Assembly (NCBI RefSeq): GCF_027111315.2
Contig: NZ_CP114289.2
Coordinates: forward strand, 2,604,001 to 2,668,000
From: Flavobacterium limnophilum
Lineage (GTDB): Bacteria > Bacteroidota > Bacteroidia > Flavobacteriales > Flavobacteriaceae
Reading direction: 5' to 3'
DNA length: 64,000 bases
Below the pieces are notes generated by a model, which searched no databases, was not told the DNA's origin, and was given only the letters and a program-made list of their open reading frames with translations. The translations under genes were made by a program, and so were the position numbers. This document shows, piece after piece, positions 26,716 through 36,075 of this stretch (position 1 is the first letter of the stretch; each line of letters opens with the position of its first letter).

Positions 26716-26892
26716 TCATCTTATTTTTTTCAAAATCAAAAATGCCAGAATAGCTAAGAAGTTGAAAATTATAATAGAAATTATCCACATACATTTTTCT
26801 TTCAATGATATATTTTTTGTTCTTGCTACAATTATTATTCCAATTGTGATTGATAAAAGCCACAATAATTCCAATTTCCATATTCCAAACAT
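26716..26892 (-). CDS. 58-aa small membrane protein, PLDc_N-like
   Basis: Reading the minus strand from ATG 26892 gives 58 residues starting MFGIWKLELLWLLSITIG and ending with FLILKKIR, stop at 26716. Two membrane helices flank a short basic turn (RTKNISLKEKCMW). This two-helix layout with a W near the second helix resembles the PLD nuclease N-terminal (PLDc_N) family of immunity-like or scaffold proteins. A longer frame on the same strand (26618-26881) overlaps it but makes a poor protein. Function is unknown. Confidence 0.65.
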   Translation of the reverse strand: MFGIWKLELLWLLSITIGIIIVARTKNISLKEKCMWIISIIIFNFLAILAFLILKKIR

Positions 26893-27070
26893 ACCGATAT
26901 TATTTTTTAGTAAAGTTTCACAAGGCTGTTGATGTGAGTTGATTTATTTTTGATTCAAATTTAGTATACTGTTTTTAAATTCAGATGGGGCTATTTTAAA
27001 TGTTTCAGGTTTTAATTGAAATGTACTAAAAAAAATCCATTAATTAAAATTGAATGAAATTTGAATTCTT

Positions 27071-28120
27071 TTATTCCATTGATAATCGAGCCATAATTGG
27101 GTAATGATCCGAGTTTTCGAAATCAGGAAAACTCTCGAATTTCTTGACTTTCATGGTATTGTCGGCAAAAATATAATCGATTCTCGCTGGATAATACCGA
27201 AATTTGTAAGTGGCTCCAAACCCTTTTCCGGCTTCTTCAAAACTGTCTTTCAATTTCCCCTTGATGTTGCGGTATACATAAGAAAAGGCGCTGTTATTCA
27301 TGTCTCCACAAATAATGATGGGATAAGGGCAGTCTTTTTTGTGTTCCTTGAATATTTCGGCTTGTTGCTGCTGCTGCATAAAAGCTTTACTAATTCTAGT
27401 AAAAAGCTTTTGTGATTTTCCGCCTTCATTGATGACATCAATATTTTCATCTATTTCGGTGACATCGGGCGAAATTTTTATCGATTGCAAATGCATGTTA
27501 TACACCCTGACAATATCTTTCCCTTTTTTGATGTCGGCAAAAACGACATTATTACTCGATTTTGGAAACACGATATGTCCTTGATCGATAATTGGAAATT
27601 TGGAAAAAATAGCCTGTCCGGTTTTAATCTGGTTCCCTTCCATAAAAATATACCGGTGCGGATAGACTTTTAAATCAATATTGGCCGAATTGGAATATTC
27701 CTGAACACACAATATATCGGGGTTTTTATCATTGATAAAAGCCAGAATATCATCGGGCACATCATCTCGATCCAACCATTTGAATACGTTGAAAAGACGC
27801 ACATTGTAACTCATTACAACAAAATCTTTCTCTTCAACCGCATATTCTTTTGCTGAAAATTTATAAAACTTGTTGATAAAAGTAATGCCCATCAAAAGCA
27901 CCAAACCCGACAAAATCATTCGCTTCTTGAATTGAATCCCCCAATACAGGAAAAACAGTCCATTCAGTACAAAAAACAAGGGCATAAACAAGGTCAAAAC
28001 CGACAAAAGCGGAAAAACCTTTGGTGCCAAAAAAGGCAAAACATAAGCAACGAAAGTCGATACGGTAAGCACCATATTCAAAAAAAACATCACTTTATTA
28101 AACCATGAAAGGTTTTTCAT
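27071..28120 (-). CDS. Endonuclease/exonuclease/phosphatase family protein with membrane anchor
   Basis: The 349-residue protein has three N-terminal membrane helices (up to about residue 90) and then an EEP domain. The motifs are VMSYNVRLFN, ILCVQEYSNS with the metal-binding Glu, IICGDMNNSAFSYVYRNI and the terminal NSDHYPIMARL with the catalytic Asp-His pair. The domain hydrolyses phosphodiesters in nucleic acids, lipids or nucleotides; the substrate is not evident. It is the last gene of the minus-strand block with the rhomboids and mutL. Confidence 0.88.
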   Translation of the reverse strand: MKNLSWFNKVMFFLNMVLTVSTFVAYVLPFLAPKVFPLLSVLTLFMPLFFVLNGLFFLYWGIQFKKRMILSGLVLLMGITFINKFYKFSAKEYAVEEKDFVVMSYNVRLFNVFKWLDRDDVPDDILAFINDKNPDILCVQEYSNSANIDLKVYPHRYIFMEGNQIKTGQAIFSKFPIIDQGHIVFPKSSNNVVFADIKKGKDIVRVYNMHLQSIKISPDVTEIDENIDVINEGGKSQKLFTRISKAFMQQQQQAEIFKEHKKDCPYPIIICGDMNNSAFSYVYRNIKGKLKDSFEEAGKGFGATYKFRYYPARIDYIFADNTMKVKKFESFPDFENSDHYPIMARLSME

Positions 28121-28183
28121 TTTTATGCTTGTTTGTTGTTAATTGACAAACTACCTACTGCGACTGAACACTGAATACTAATT

Positions 28184-29056
28184 TTATTTCCCTGCTTTGA
28201 ACAAAAATTCCTTTTCTTCTTTTGTCAAGCAATCATAGCCCGAACGACTTATTTTATCCAGTATTTCGTCTATTTGTTGTTGCGTCTTGTCTTTGGTCAC
28301 AATTCTTGAAATAGGCTTCTCCGTAGGTTTTTTATAATTTTTATGTACCGTTTTTAATGGCTTTGATGGAGATTTCTTGAACAAATTAACAAAAAAATCA
28401 ATTATGATTGAAACAATTTTGCTCAAATCCGTTCCATTTTCCAATAATTTGACAAAAACAAAACCAAAAAAAGCTCCCGCCAAATGGGCAATATGACCGC
28501 CCGAATTCTCCATTCGAATTTGCAACAAGTCAATTATTAGAATCACAACGGTAATGTGCCAAAGTTTTACGTTACCAATAAGCAACAAACGAACGTTCAT
28601 CAAAGGGCTATAAGCAGTTACAGCAACCAAAATTGCCATAATCGCAGCCGATGCACCTACAATTGGCGCGATAATATTCATTAAATAAAAGGACGAAACA
28701 AAAACCACGCCCGCAAAAATAGCCGACAATACATACAATCCCAATAACTGTTTCTGATTGAAAAAAGTCAAGAACAATTGACTGGAAAAATTAAGGATAA
28801 TCAAATTAAAAAAAATGTGGAAAATGTCGGAATGAAAAAAAGAATAACTGATTATGGACCAAGGCTTCCAAAGCAAATCCACAGGATTGGAAGACAAACT
28901 CACATATTGAAGAAAATCGACATCAATATTAACCAATCGCAATAATCCAAAAAACACATACGAAATTAGGAAGCAGGCAATATTCCAGTAGATCAACTTT
29001 TGGGTCATTCCACCGAATTTATACTGCATTTTTAAGTCGTCTATAATACTGCCCAT
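28184..29056 (-). CDS. Rhomboid family intramembrane serine protease (second paralogue)
   Basis: The 290-residue protein has about six membrane helices. The catalytic serine motif is GASAAIM (Ser about 136), in which the Gly after the serine in GxSG is replaced by Ala, and the histidine motif is GGHIAHLAGA (His about 191). A polar C-terminal tail of about 80 residues with lysine-rich segments follows the last helix. Rhomboids cut membrane proteins within the bilayer. It is 55 nt from a second rhomboid gene, so the pair arose by duplication or divergent specialisation. Confidence 0.85.
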   Translation of the reverse strand: MGSIIDDLKMQYKFGGMTQKLIYWNIACFLISYVFFGLLRLVNIDVDFLQYVSLSSNPVDLLWKPWSIISYSFFHSDIFHIFFNLIILNFSSQLFLTFFNQKQLLGLYVLSAIFAGVVFVSSFYLMNIIAPIVGASAAIMAILVAVTAYSPLMNVRLLLIGNVKLWHITVVILIIDLLQIRMENSGGHIAHLAGAFFGFVFVKLLENGTDLSKIVSIIIDFFVNLFKKSPSKPLKTVHKNYKKPTEKPISRIVTKDKTQQQIDEILDKISRSGYDCLTKEEKEFLFKAGK

Positions 29057-29111
29057 TTGAGGTTAGAAGTTAGAGGTTAGAAATTAGAAGTTTTAAATCT
29101 GTAATCTGGAT

Positions 29112-29924
29112 TTAATTCCAGCGATTTTTGTCGAACTGGTTTTTCTTCCAAAACCACATCATCAAGAAACCCGTCAAGGCTCCACCAACGTGGGCAAAAT
29201 GGGCAATTCCCGTACTTCCTGCACCAAAAATAGATTGACCCTTGAAGCCCAAAAACAAGTCAATGGCCAATATTCCCGGCACAAAATACTTGGCTTTTAT
29301 TGGCACTGGAATAAACATCAAAGCCAACTCGGCATTGGGAAACATAAAGGCAAAAGCGGCCAGCAATCCATAAATGGCTCCCGAAGCACCAACAACGGTA
29401 CCTTTTGAAACCATCGATGCTTCTACAATGGTGTTAAATTGTTGCTGCGTACAATGAACTCTTTCCAGGATAGTATTAATTTCTCCCGCCATCATCTGTC
29501 CTTTCTCGTCAAAAAGAGAAGCATAATCAGCATTCAATAATTGATGAATTTCAGAATTTGATAAATTCAAACTAGAAACTTCAGATAATAACGAATGAAT
29601 TTCAAAATAATTCACTCCTGTATGCAATAAAGCCGCTCCCAATCCACAAGAAATATAGAAAAACAAGAATTTTTTTCCGCCCCAAAAATGCTCCAAAGCA
29701 CTTCCAAATGAATACAATGCAAACATATTGAACAAGATATGCGCAATATTTGGAAAAGGTGCATGCATAAACATGTGGGTGATAAATTGCCAACCCTTGA
29801 AATTATCGCTTCCAGGATAATAAAGAGCAAACAAATCGTAAGCTGCCGGCACAAAATACGAGCCGACAAAAAAGAGAATGTTAATTATTAAAAGTTGTTT
29901 TACAACTGGCGTGATATTCATCAT
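29112..29924 (-). CDS. Rhomboid family intramembrane serine protease
   Basis: The 270-residue protein has the intact motif VVGASGAIYG (Ser about 181) and the histidine motif HFAHVGGALTGF (His about 245). A soluble insertion of about 60 residues (110-170) separates early helices from the catalytic serine helix. The MFMHAPFPNIAHILFNM segment includes the conserved residues of helix 2. It overlaps the mutL start by 4 nt and precedes a diverged rhomboid, so the three genes are likely co-transcribed. Confidence 0.92.
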   Translation of the reverse strand: MMNITPVVKQLLIINILFFVGSYFVPAAYDLFALYYPGSDNFKGWQFITHMFMHAPFPNIAHILFNMFALYSFGSALEHFWGGKKFLFFYISCGLGAALLHTGVNYFEIHSLLSEVSSLNLSNSEIHQLLNADYASLFDEKGQMMAGEINTILERVHCTQQQFNTIVEASMVSKGTVVGASGAIYGLLAAFAFMFPNAELALMFIPVPIKAKYFVPGILAIDLFLGFKGQSIFGAGSTGIAHFAHVGGALTGFLMMWFWKKNQFDKNRWN

Positions 29925-31798
29925 AGGGCAAATTTTTTGTCTAAATCTTCCACACGCATCGTGATGAAAGTTGGTTTTTGAAATGGGGAAACATTTGGGT
30001 CTTTGCAGGCAAATAGCCCGTTGACCAAGTTTTCCTGTTCTTTTTGTGTTAAATAGGTTCCGGTTTTTACCGCCAAACTTCGTGCCATGGATTTGGCAAT
30101 GGTGTCGTTCTGGCTGAAGCTGCTTTCCGGAATTCCGTCCTGCAAGTCGCTCAAAAGTTGTTCCAAAACTATCGAAGCTTCACTCTCGGAAACATTGACA
30201 GGCAAGCCCGAAATCACGACGCTGTCCTCGTTTGTTTCCTCAAAAACAAAACCCGTATTGGTCAACGAAGGTTTCAATTCGGTTATCAACTGCATTTCGC
30301 CATTGGAAAAATACAAATGCAACGGAAACAACAACTGCTGGCTTGACGCCAAATTGACGGTGATATTGGTCAAAAATTGTTCGTACAAGATTCGCTGATG
30401 CGCTCGTTGTTGATCCACGATTATCATTCCTGATTTTATGGGATTCACAATGTATTTTTTATGTATTTGATGCGTTTTATGCACCGCTTGTTCCACTTCT
30501 TCGTTATCGAACAAAGAAGAAGTCACTTCGTCATTCTCGAATGCAACTTCATTATTTTCAAATGAAATCGTGTCTACTTCTTGTGTGTCGTGTTTCAAAC
30601 CCACGTACAAACTTTCCCAGTTTGCGGTAACTTCCGGTTTTCTGTAACTGGAACCCGCATTTGCATAATGTTTATTCGGTTTGTCTTCTTCCGAAAACGG
30701 ATTGAAACTGCCGTCCACTTGAATCGTTGGCGTTGCGGCTTCCAAATCTTTGTAATGATAAGGTGTGTCCAAATTGGCATCACGCTCAAAATCCAAAACG
30801 GGAGCCACATTAAATTGTCCCAAACTGTGTTTTATCGAAGCCCGTAAAATGGCATACAAAGCCGATTCATCATCAAACTTGATTTCCGTTTTTGTCGGAT
30901 GAATATTGATGTCTATTGAATTGGGCGGCACTTGAAGATACAAGAAATAACTTGGCTGTGCCCCGTCTTTCAAAAGTCCGTCGTAAGCTGCCATCACGGC
31001 GTGGTGCAAATAACCGCTTTTGATGAAACGATCATTGACAAAGAAAAACTGCTCTCCCCTATTTTTCTTGGCAAATTCGGGTTTGCACACAAAACCCTGA
31101 ACGTTCACGATTTCGGTTTCTTCGTTAACAGGAACCAATTTTTCGTTGGTTTTACCCGAAAAAACATTCACGATTCGCTGCCTGAAACTCGAAGCCTGCA
31201 AATTGAACATTTCGCTTCCGTTGTGATAAAACGTAAAATAGATTTGTGGATGCGCCAAAGCCACGCGTTGAAACTCATCAACAATGTGGCGGTATTCCAC
31301 CACATCCGATTTCAGGAAATTGCGACGGGCGGGAATATTGAAAAATAAATTTTTGACTGCAAATGAAGTTCCTTTGGGCAAAACCGCCATCTCTTGCGAG
31401 ACAAACTTGCTGCCTTCAATGACGATGTGCGTTCCCAATTCTTCCTGGTCTTGCCTGGTTTTCATTTCCACATGGGCAATTGCGGCAATCGATGCCAATG
31501 CCTCCCCACGAAAGCCTTTGGTATGCAACGAAAACAAATCTTCTGCCTGGCGGATTTTGGAAGTGGCGTGACGTTCAAAACACAAACGGGCATCGGTAAC
31601 ACTCATACCCTTTCCATTATCAATGACTTGAACCAACGATTTTCCGGCGTCTTTTATAATTAATTTGATGTCATTTGCTCCTGCATCAACGGCATTTTCA
31701 AGCAATTCCTTGACTACCGAAGCCGGTCGCTGAACGACTTCTCCAGCGGCAATTTGATTGGCAACATGATCAGGAAGTAATTGGATTATACTCGACAT
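29921..31798 (-). CDS. mutL: DNA mismatch repair protein MutL
   Basis: The 625-residue protein has the GHKL ATPase motifs ELLENAVDAGAND, VIDNGKGM and HTKGFRGEALASI (residues about 30-105), and the NIPARRNFL segment. The C-terminal region has a DQQRAHQRILYE motif (about 462-473) instead of the endonuclease motif DQHA-x2-E-x4-E, and SPFQKPT instead of CPHGRPT near the end. MutL couples MutS recognition to downstream repair; this form is probably not an endonuclease. A rhomboid gene overlaps its 3' end by 4 nt. Confidence 0.95.
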   Translation of the reverse strand: MSSIIQLLPDHVANQIAAGEVVQRPASVVKELLENAVDAGANDIKLIIKDAGKSLVQVIDNGKGMSVTDARLCFERHATSKIRQAEDLFSLHTKGFRGEALASIAAIAHVEMKTRQDQEELGTHIVIEGSKFVSQEMAVLPKGTSFAVKNLFFNIPARRNFLKSDVVEYRHIVDEFQRVALAHPQIYFTFYHNGSEMFNLQASSFRQRIVNVFSGKTNEKLVPVNEETEIVNVQGFVCKPEFAKKNRGEQFFFVNDRFIKSGYLHHAVMAAYDGLLKDGAQPSYFLYLQVPPNSIDINIHPTKTEIKFDDESALYAILRASIKHSLGQFNVAPVLDFERDANLDTPYHYKDLEAATPTIQVDGSFNPFSEEDKPNKHYANAGSSYRKPEVTANWESLYVGLKHDTQEVDTISFENNEVAFENDEVTSSLFDNEEVEQAVHKTHQIHKKYIVNPIKSGMIIVDQQRAHQRILYEQFLTNITVNLASSQQLLFPLHLYFSNGEMQLITELKPSLTNTGFVFEETNEDSVVISGLPVNVSESEASIVLEQLLSDLQDGIPESSFSQNDTIAKSMARSLAVKTGTYLTQKEQENLVNGLFACKDPNVSPFQKPTFITMRVEDLDKKFAL

Positions 31799-31902
31799 TA
31801 GTTCAGTTTGTGGTTTTTAGTTTTTGGTTTATAGTTCAAACCAACTGTGAGCAAATTTAAGGAATTTCTATTGGGATTAATAGCTAAATTAATCATAAAA
31901 AA

Positions 31903-31939
31903 CAAAAAACCTATACCGTCAAAAACAGTATAGGCTTTT
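31903..31939 (-). terminator. Terminator of ribH
   Basis: CCTATAC (31910-31916) pairs with GTATAGG (31928-31934) with flanking A/T runs, and a T-run follows on the minus strand after the stem, just past the ribH stop. Confidence 0.6.
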
Positions 31940-31958
31940 AGATTTACATCTTTTATAC

Positions 31959-32528
31959 TTATTCTTCCAACATCTTCAAGCCTTCGATTTGCAAAGGTTC
32001 CGTAGACAATAATTGTTGATTTTTAAGTTGGTGGCTAAACGAGGCTTGGTGTCTTAAGTACGCCATTTTTATGGCCGCAACCGCAGCTTCGGTTCCTTTA
32101 TTTCCGTGAATCCCTCCACTTCTGTCTACGGATTGTTGCATCGTGTTATCGGTCAAGACACAAAAAATGACTGGAATATCGGTTTGTACATTCAAGTCTT
32201 TTATGCCCTGGGTAACGCCTTCGCACACAAAATCAAAATGTTTGGTTTGTCCTTGGATAACGCATCCAATTACAATTACCGCATCGACATTTTGGGTTTG
32301 CAACATTTTTTTTGCTCCATAAACGAGTTCAAAACTCCCGGGAACATTCCATCGAATGATATGTTCAGCAGGAACTTCATTTTCTAAAAGTCCCGTGATT
32401 GCCCCTTTGAAAAGTCCTTCGGTTATGGTGTCATTCCACTCTGAAACAACAATCCCAAACCGAAAATTTTTCGCGTCTGGGATTGAGTTTTTATCGTATT
32501 CGGACAAGTTTTTATTTATAGTTGCCAT
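31959..32528 (-). CDS. ribH: 6,7-dimethyl-8-ribityllumazine synthase
   Basis: The 189-residue protein contains the RibH landmarks FGIVVSEWND, WNVPGSFELVYGAKKM, the phosphate-site segment VIVIGCVIQGQTKHFDFV and GIHGNKGTEAAVAAIKM. It joins 5-amino-6-ribitylaminouracil to dihydroxybutanone phosphate in riboflavin synthesis and probably forms a capsid-like 60-mer. An N-terminal extension of about 20 residues and a C-terminal tail (LLSTEPLQIEGLKMLEE) make it longer than the usual 155-160 residues. Confidence 0.95.
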   Translation of the reverse strand: MATINKNLSEYDKNSIPDAKNFRFGIVVSEWNDTITEGLFKGAITGLLENEVPAEHIIRWNVPGSFELVYGAKKMLQTQNVDAVIVIGCVIQGQTKHFDFVCEGVTQGIKDLNVQTDIPVIFCVLTDNTMQQSVDRSGGIHGNKGTEAAVAAIKMAYLRHQASFSHQLKNQQLLSTEPLQIEGLKMLEE

Positions 32529-32600
32529 TTTATTTTAGGAATAAAGATTTAGAATTTAAAATATAAAGTTACCGAAACTAAATGTATAATCCTAAAATTA

Positions 32601-33374
32601 TTATTGTGCCAATCCTATCAACACATCAACCGATGCTGCTTCTGGAGAAGCTTCAAAATTTTCTTTTAAATCCGTGAAATATTTAAGTGCTTCTTCTTTG
32701 TTTTTTAGATCCAAAGCTACTTTTCCGGCTTTCAACAAGAAACGTGGCGTAGTAAAATCATTTTTATTGGATTCGGCCGCTTTAACATAGTATTCCAAAG
32801 CTTCTTTGGGTTGGTTGCTTTGAGAATAAGCATCTCCAATGGCACCTTTTGCCAAAGCACTCAAAACTACGTCGTCTGACTTGAATTTTCCTAAATAATC
32901 AATTGCTTCAGTGTATTTTCCAGTATTCAAATAAGCAATACCAGCATAATAATTAGCTAGATTTCCAGCATCTGTTCCAGAATATTTGTCGGCGATATCC
33001 ACAAAACCAAATTTTCCTTCAGCTCCTTTTAAAGACAATTTATAAAGTGAATCACTGGCAACACCGTCTGTGGCTTGCTGAAAATATTGTTGTGCTTGAA
33101 ACATTTCGGTTGCTGCTTCGTCCTCTTTTGGCGCGGCAACAAATTTTTCATAGGCTAAATATCCAACCAAAACCAATGCAATTGCTCCAACCACGCCAAT
33201 AATGGCATTTTGGTTTTTTGCAACAAAATCTTCTGTCTTGGAAGCTGTTTCGTCCAATGTAGAAAAAACACCCGCAGTGGTACTGTCTTTTTCAATAACT
33301 TTTATGTCTTCCGTAACTTCTGAAACTTCTTTTTCTTTCGGTGCTTTATATCCTCTTTTATTATAAGTAGCCAT
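32601..33374 (-). CDS. Membrane-anchored tetratricopeptide-repeat protein (YfgM-like)
   Basis: The 257-residue protein has a charged N-terminus, one membrane helix (about residues 56-76, with AIIGVVGAIALVLVGYLAY) and a periplasmic region of about 180 residues with TPR-type repeats such as NLANYYAGIAYLNTGKYTEAI and QPKEALEYYVKAAESN. The pattern matches YfgM/TPR_21 proteins that attend outer-membrane assembly. A -7 box lies at 33398-33405 on the minus strand. It diverges from recF. Confidence 0.82.
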   Translation of the reverse strand: MATYNKRGYKAPKEKEVSEVTEDIKVIEKDSTTAGVFSTLDETASKTEDFVAKNQNAIIGVVGAIALVLVGYLAYEKFVAAPKEDEAATEMFQAQQYFQQATDGVASDSLYKLSLKGAEGKFGFVDIADKYSGTDAGNLANYYAGIAYLNTGKYTEAIDYLGKFKSDDVVLSALAKGAIGDAYSQSNQPKEALEYYVKAAESNKNDFTTPRFLLKAGKVALDLKNKEEALKYFTDLKENFEASPEAASVDVLIGLAQ

Positions 33375-33397
33375 TTAAATTTTAATTTAGTGAGTGG

Positions 33398-33405
33398 CAA
33401 AAATA
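33398..33405 (-). promoter_or_regulatory. Promoter -7 box for the TPR protein gene
   Basis: On the minus strand the sequence is TATTTTTG, matching TAnnTTTG, 24 nt before the start codon at 33374. Confidence 0.6.
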
Positions 33406-33518
33406 TAATATTTATTCAAATCTAAAACCTCTTTTATCGATATTTTTCAATAATTTGCACCCACTTAAAAAAAACGCCTCAAAAGCAGCAAGTTTCTCAA
33501 TACCAGCAAGCCTTACCA

Positions 33519-34598
33519 ATGTATTTAAAAAAGATTTCATTATTCAATTACAAGAATTTTTCGGAAGCAGATTTCGAATTTGTGGGCAAAATAAATTGTT
33601 TTGTGGGCAAAAACGGAATTGGAAAGACCAATGTACTGGATGCCATCTACCATTTATCTTACGGAAAAAGTTACTTCAATCCGCTGGCCGTACAAAACAT
33701 CAAGCACGGGGAAGAATTTTTCGTCATTGATGGCGAATTTGAAATCAACGAAAGAAACGAGCAAATCGTTTGCAGCCTAAAAAAAGGACAGAAAAAAATA
33801 TTGAAACGCAACGGGAAAATTTATGACAAATTTTCGGAACACGTTGGATTCATTCCGTTGGTCATCATCTCCCCTGCCGACAGGGACTTGATTGTGGAAG
33901 GCAGCGAAACCCGCCGAAAATTTATGGACAGCGTCATCTCGCAATTGGATTCGCAATACTTGAAACAGCTGATTCAATATCAAAAAGTGATGAGCCAGCG
34001 CAATGCCTTGTTGAAATATTTTGCGTTGAATTTTGTTTTCGACAACGACACGCTTTCCATATATAATGAGCAACTCGCCACTTTTGGGAAATACATTTTC
34101 GAAAAACGGAAAGAATTTATCGAGCAGTTTATCCCTATTTTCAACACGCATCATCAAGCCATAACAGGTTTGCAGGAAACGGTGCAATTGGTTTACGAAA
34201 GCCATTTGTTCGAAAATAATTTGCTGACGCTTTTAGAAGAAAACATCAACAAAGACCGGGCATTGCATTATACCAGCGTTGGAATTCACAAAGACGATTT
34301 GTCTTTTGAAATTGATAATTATCCAATAAAGAAATTTGGCTCCCAAGGCCAGCAAAAATCATTTCTGATCGCCTTGAAACTGGCGCAATTTGAATTTATA
34401 AAAAACCAATGCGGTTTGAAACCCATTTTGCTTTTTGACGACATCTTCGACAAATTGGACGAAAGTCGCGTGGCCAAAATAGTGGAAATGGTCAACAGCG
34501 ATACTTTTGGCCAACTTTTTATTTCGGACACCCATCCGGAACGAACTGAAAACATCGTGAAATCCACACACCAGACTTATAAAATATTTAACTTGTAA
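33519..34598 (+). CDS. recF: DNA replication/repair protein RecF
   Basis: The 359-residue SMC-type ATPase starts with [19 protein letters not shown] and has Walker [21 protein letters not shown] (20 residues), the signature [18 protein letters not shown] and Walker [18 protein letters not shown]. It loads RecA on gapped DNA with RecO and RecR. It is located away from dnaA, as in other flavobacteria, and diverges from the TPR protein gene. Confidence 0.96.
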   Translation: MYLKKISLFNYKNFSEADFEFVGKINCFVGKNGIGKTNVLDAIYHLSYGKSYFNPLAVQNIKHGEEFFVIDGEFEINERNEQIVCSLKKGQKKILKRNGKIYDKFSEHVGFIPLVIISPADRDLIVEGSETRRKFMDSVISQLDSQYLKQLIQYQKVMSQRNALLKYFALNFVFDNDTLSIYNEQLATFGKYIFEKRKEFIEQFIPIFNTHHQAITGLQETVQLVYESHLFENNLLTLLEENINKDRALHYTSVGIHKDDLSFEIDNYPIKKFGSQGQQKSFLIALKLAQFEFIKNQCGLKPILLFDDIFDKLDESRVAKIVEMVNSDTFGQLFISDTHPERTENIVKSTHQTYKIFNL

Positions 34599-34682
34599 AT
34601 TGCCAATATTTTAACTTTTAGAATCAAAATCCGAGAAAAGAATTACTTATTTTAGCCTCTTTAAAATTAATACCAAACCACA

Positions 34683-35381
34683 ATGAAATTTCGATCTCTT
34701 TCCGTTTTGCTCATCGCTTTTTTGATGTTATCCTGCAACGGACAAACTAACAAAAGCATAGAAAACATTGCTCCCGAGGCTTTCGCCAAAAAAATAAAGG
34801 AAACCCCAAATGCACAAATTCTCGATGTGAGAACTCCCGAAGAATTTGCATCGGAACATATCGACAATGCCGTAAACATCAATTGGCTTGGCAATGATTT
34901 TGTGTCAAACACAGAGAAATTGGACAAATCAAAACCTGTTTTTGTTTATTGCAAAAGCGGGGCGAGAAGTACCAAAGCCGCAGCAAAATTGGGCGAGCTG
35001 GGATTCAAAAAAATATACCAACTGGAAGGCGGAATCTTGAAATGGAATTCGACTGGATTATCAAAGCCGGATGACAAAATCATCGGGATGTGCAGCCAGG
35101 AATATGCCGAATTATTGAACACCGACAAAAAAGTGCTGATTGATTTTTATGCCGAATGGTGTGCCCCTTGCAAAAAAATGACGCCTTATCTTTTAAAAAT
35201 GCAGAAAGAAATGGCAGACAAAGTAGTCATCATCCGATTGAATGCCGACGAAAACAAAACCTTGATGAAAGAAATGAAAATCGACGAATTGCCAACGCTT
35301 ATATTATACGAAAACAAGGAAATCAAATGGGAACATTCCGGCTTCATCAGCGAAGAAGATTTGAAAAAACAATTGCAATAA
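34683..35381 (+). CDS. Rhodanese-thioredoxin fusion lipoprotein
   Basis: The 232-residue protein has a lipoprotein signal with LMLSC (Cys about 18). A rhodanese domain with active-site loop VYCKSGARS (Cys about 90) follows, and then a thioredoxin domain with FYAEWCAPCKKM (CxxC at 160-163). The fusion places a persulfide-transfer site and a dithiol site in one periplasmic-facing protein, so it might reduce or transfer sulfur at the envelope. The next gene lies 10 nt downstream. Confidence 0.88.
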   Translation: MKFRSLSVLLIAFLMLSCNGQTNKSIENIAPEAFAKKIKETPNAQILDVRTPEEFASEHIDNAVNINWLGNDFVSNTEKLDKSKPVFVYCKSGARSTKAAAKLGELGFKKIYQLEGGILKWNSTGLSKPDDKIIGMCSQEYAELLNTDKKVLIDFYAEWCAPCKKMTPYLLKMQKEMADKVVIIRLNADENKTLMKEMKIDELPTLILYENKEIKWEHSGFISEEDLKKQLQ

Positions 35382-35391
35382 TCAACGAAAC

Positions 35392-36066
35392 ATGCTTTCA
35401 AAAGACAGTCTACAATTTCTCGATGATTTAAAAGCCAACAACAATCGCGATTGGTTTCTAGACAACAAAAAACGATATGAAGTTTTCAAAAAAGACTATC
35501 ATCATTTGGTGGCCGACATTCTGGATGCGATGAAACCGCTCGACCCTTCGTTGGAAATGCTCGAGGTGAAAAATTGCACTTTCAGAATCAATCGCGACAT
35601 TCGATTTTCAAAAGACAAATCGCCCTATAAAGACCATATCGGAGTTTGGCTTTCGAGTGGTGCCAAAGGAAAAAACCGCTCCGGATACTATGTTCACATT
35701 GCGAGAACTGGCAGTTTCATCGCTGGCGGATTCTATTGTCCCGAAGCCGAGGACTTGAAAAAAGTGCGCAAAGAAATTTCCTATTTCCACGAGGATTTGG
35801 AAGAAATCATAAACAATAAAAGCTTTCAAAAGGAATTTAAGGATTTTGACCGAAATGAAAAAAATATTCTAAAAAACCCGCCCAGAGGCTACGAAAAAGA
35901 CCATCCCGCCATTGAATTCCTGAAATTAAAAAGCTTTGAAACCTCCCAAAAATTCGACATGGAGGAAGTTTTAAAAGAAGATTTCGTGTCCAAAATGACC
36001 CGAAAATTAATCGTATTGAAGCCCTTGAACGATTTCATCAATCGGGCGCTAACTTCCGAAGACTAA
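35392..36066 (+). CDS. DUF2461 family protein
   Basis: The 224-residue soluble protein contains the DUF2461 landmarks FLDDLKANNNRDWFLDNKK, FRINRDIRFSKDKSPYKDHIG and GGFYCPEAEDLKKVRKEI. Members occur widely without a proven biochemical function. It begins 10 nt after the rhodanese-thioredoxin gene and is followed by a glycosyltransferase after 9 nt, so the three are likely one transcript. Confidence 0.88.
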   Translation: MLSKDSLQFLDDLKANNNRDWFLDNKKRYEVFKKDYHHLVADILDAMKPLDPSLEMLEVKNCTFRINRDIRFSKDKSPYKDHIGVWLSSGAKGKNRSGYYVHIARTGSFIAGGFYCPEAEDLKKVRKEISYFHEDLEEIINNKSFQKEFKDFDRNEKNILKNPPRGYEKDHPAIEFLKLKSFETSQKFDMEEVLKEDFVSKMTRKLIVLKPLNDFINRALTSED

Positions 36067-36075
36067 TTCACGAAA

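Noticed and set aside
26618..26881. An 87-residue frame on the minus strand after wbqC
   Set aside because: It overlaps the wbqC 3' end and its product is unstructured, while a shorter frame at 26716-26892 gives a coherent two-helix membrane protein.
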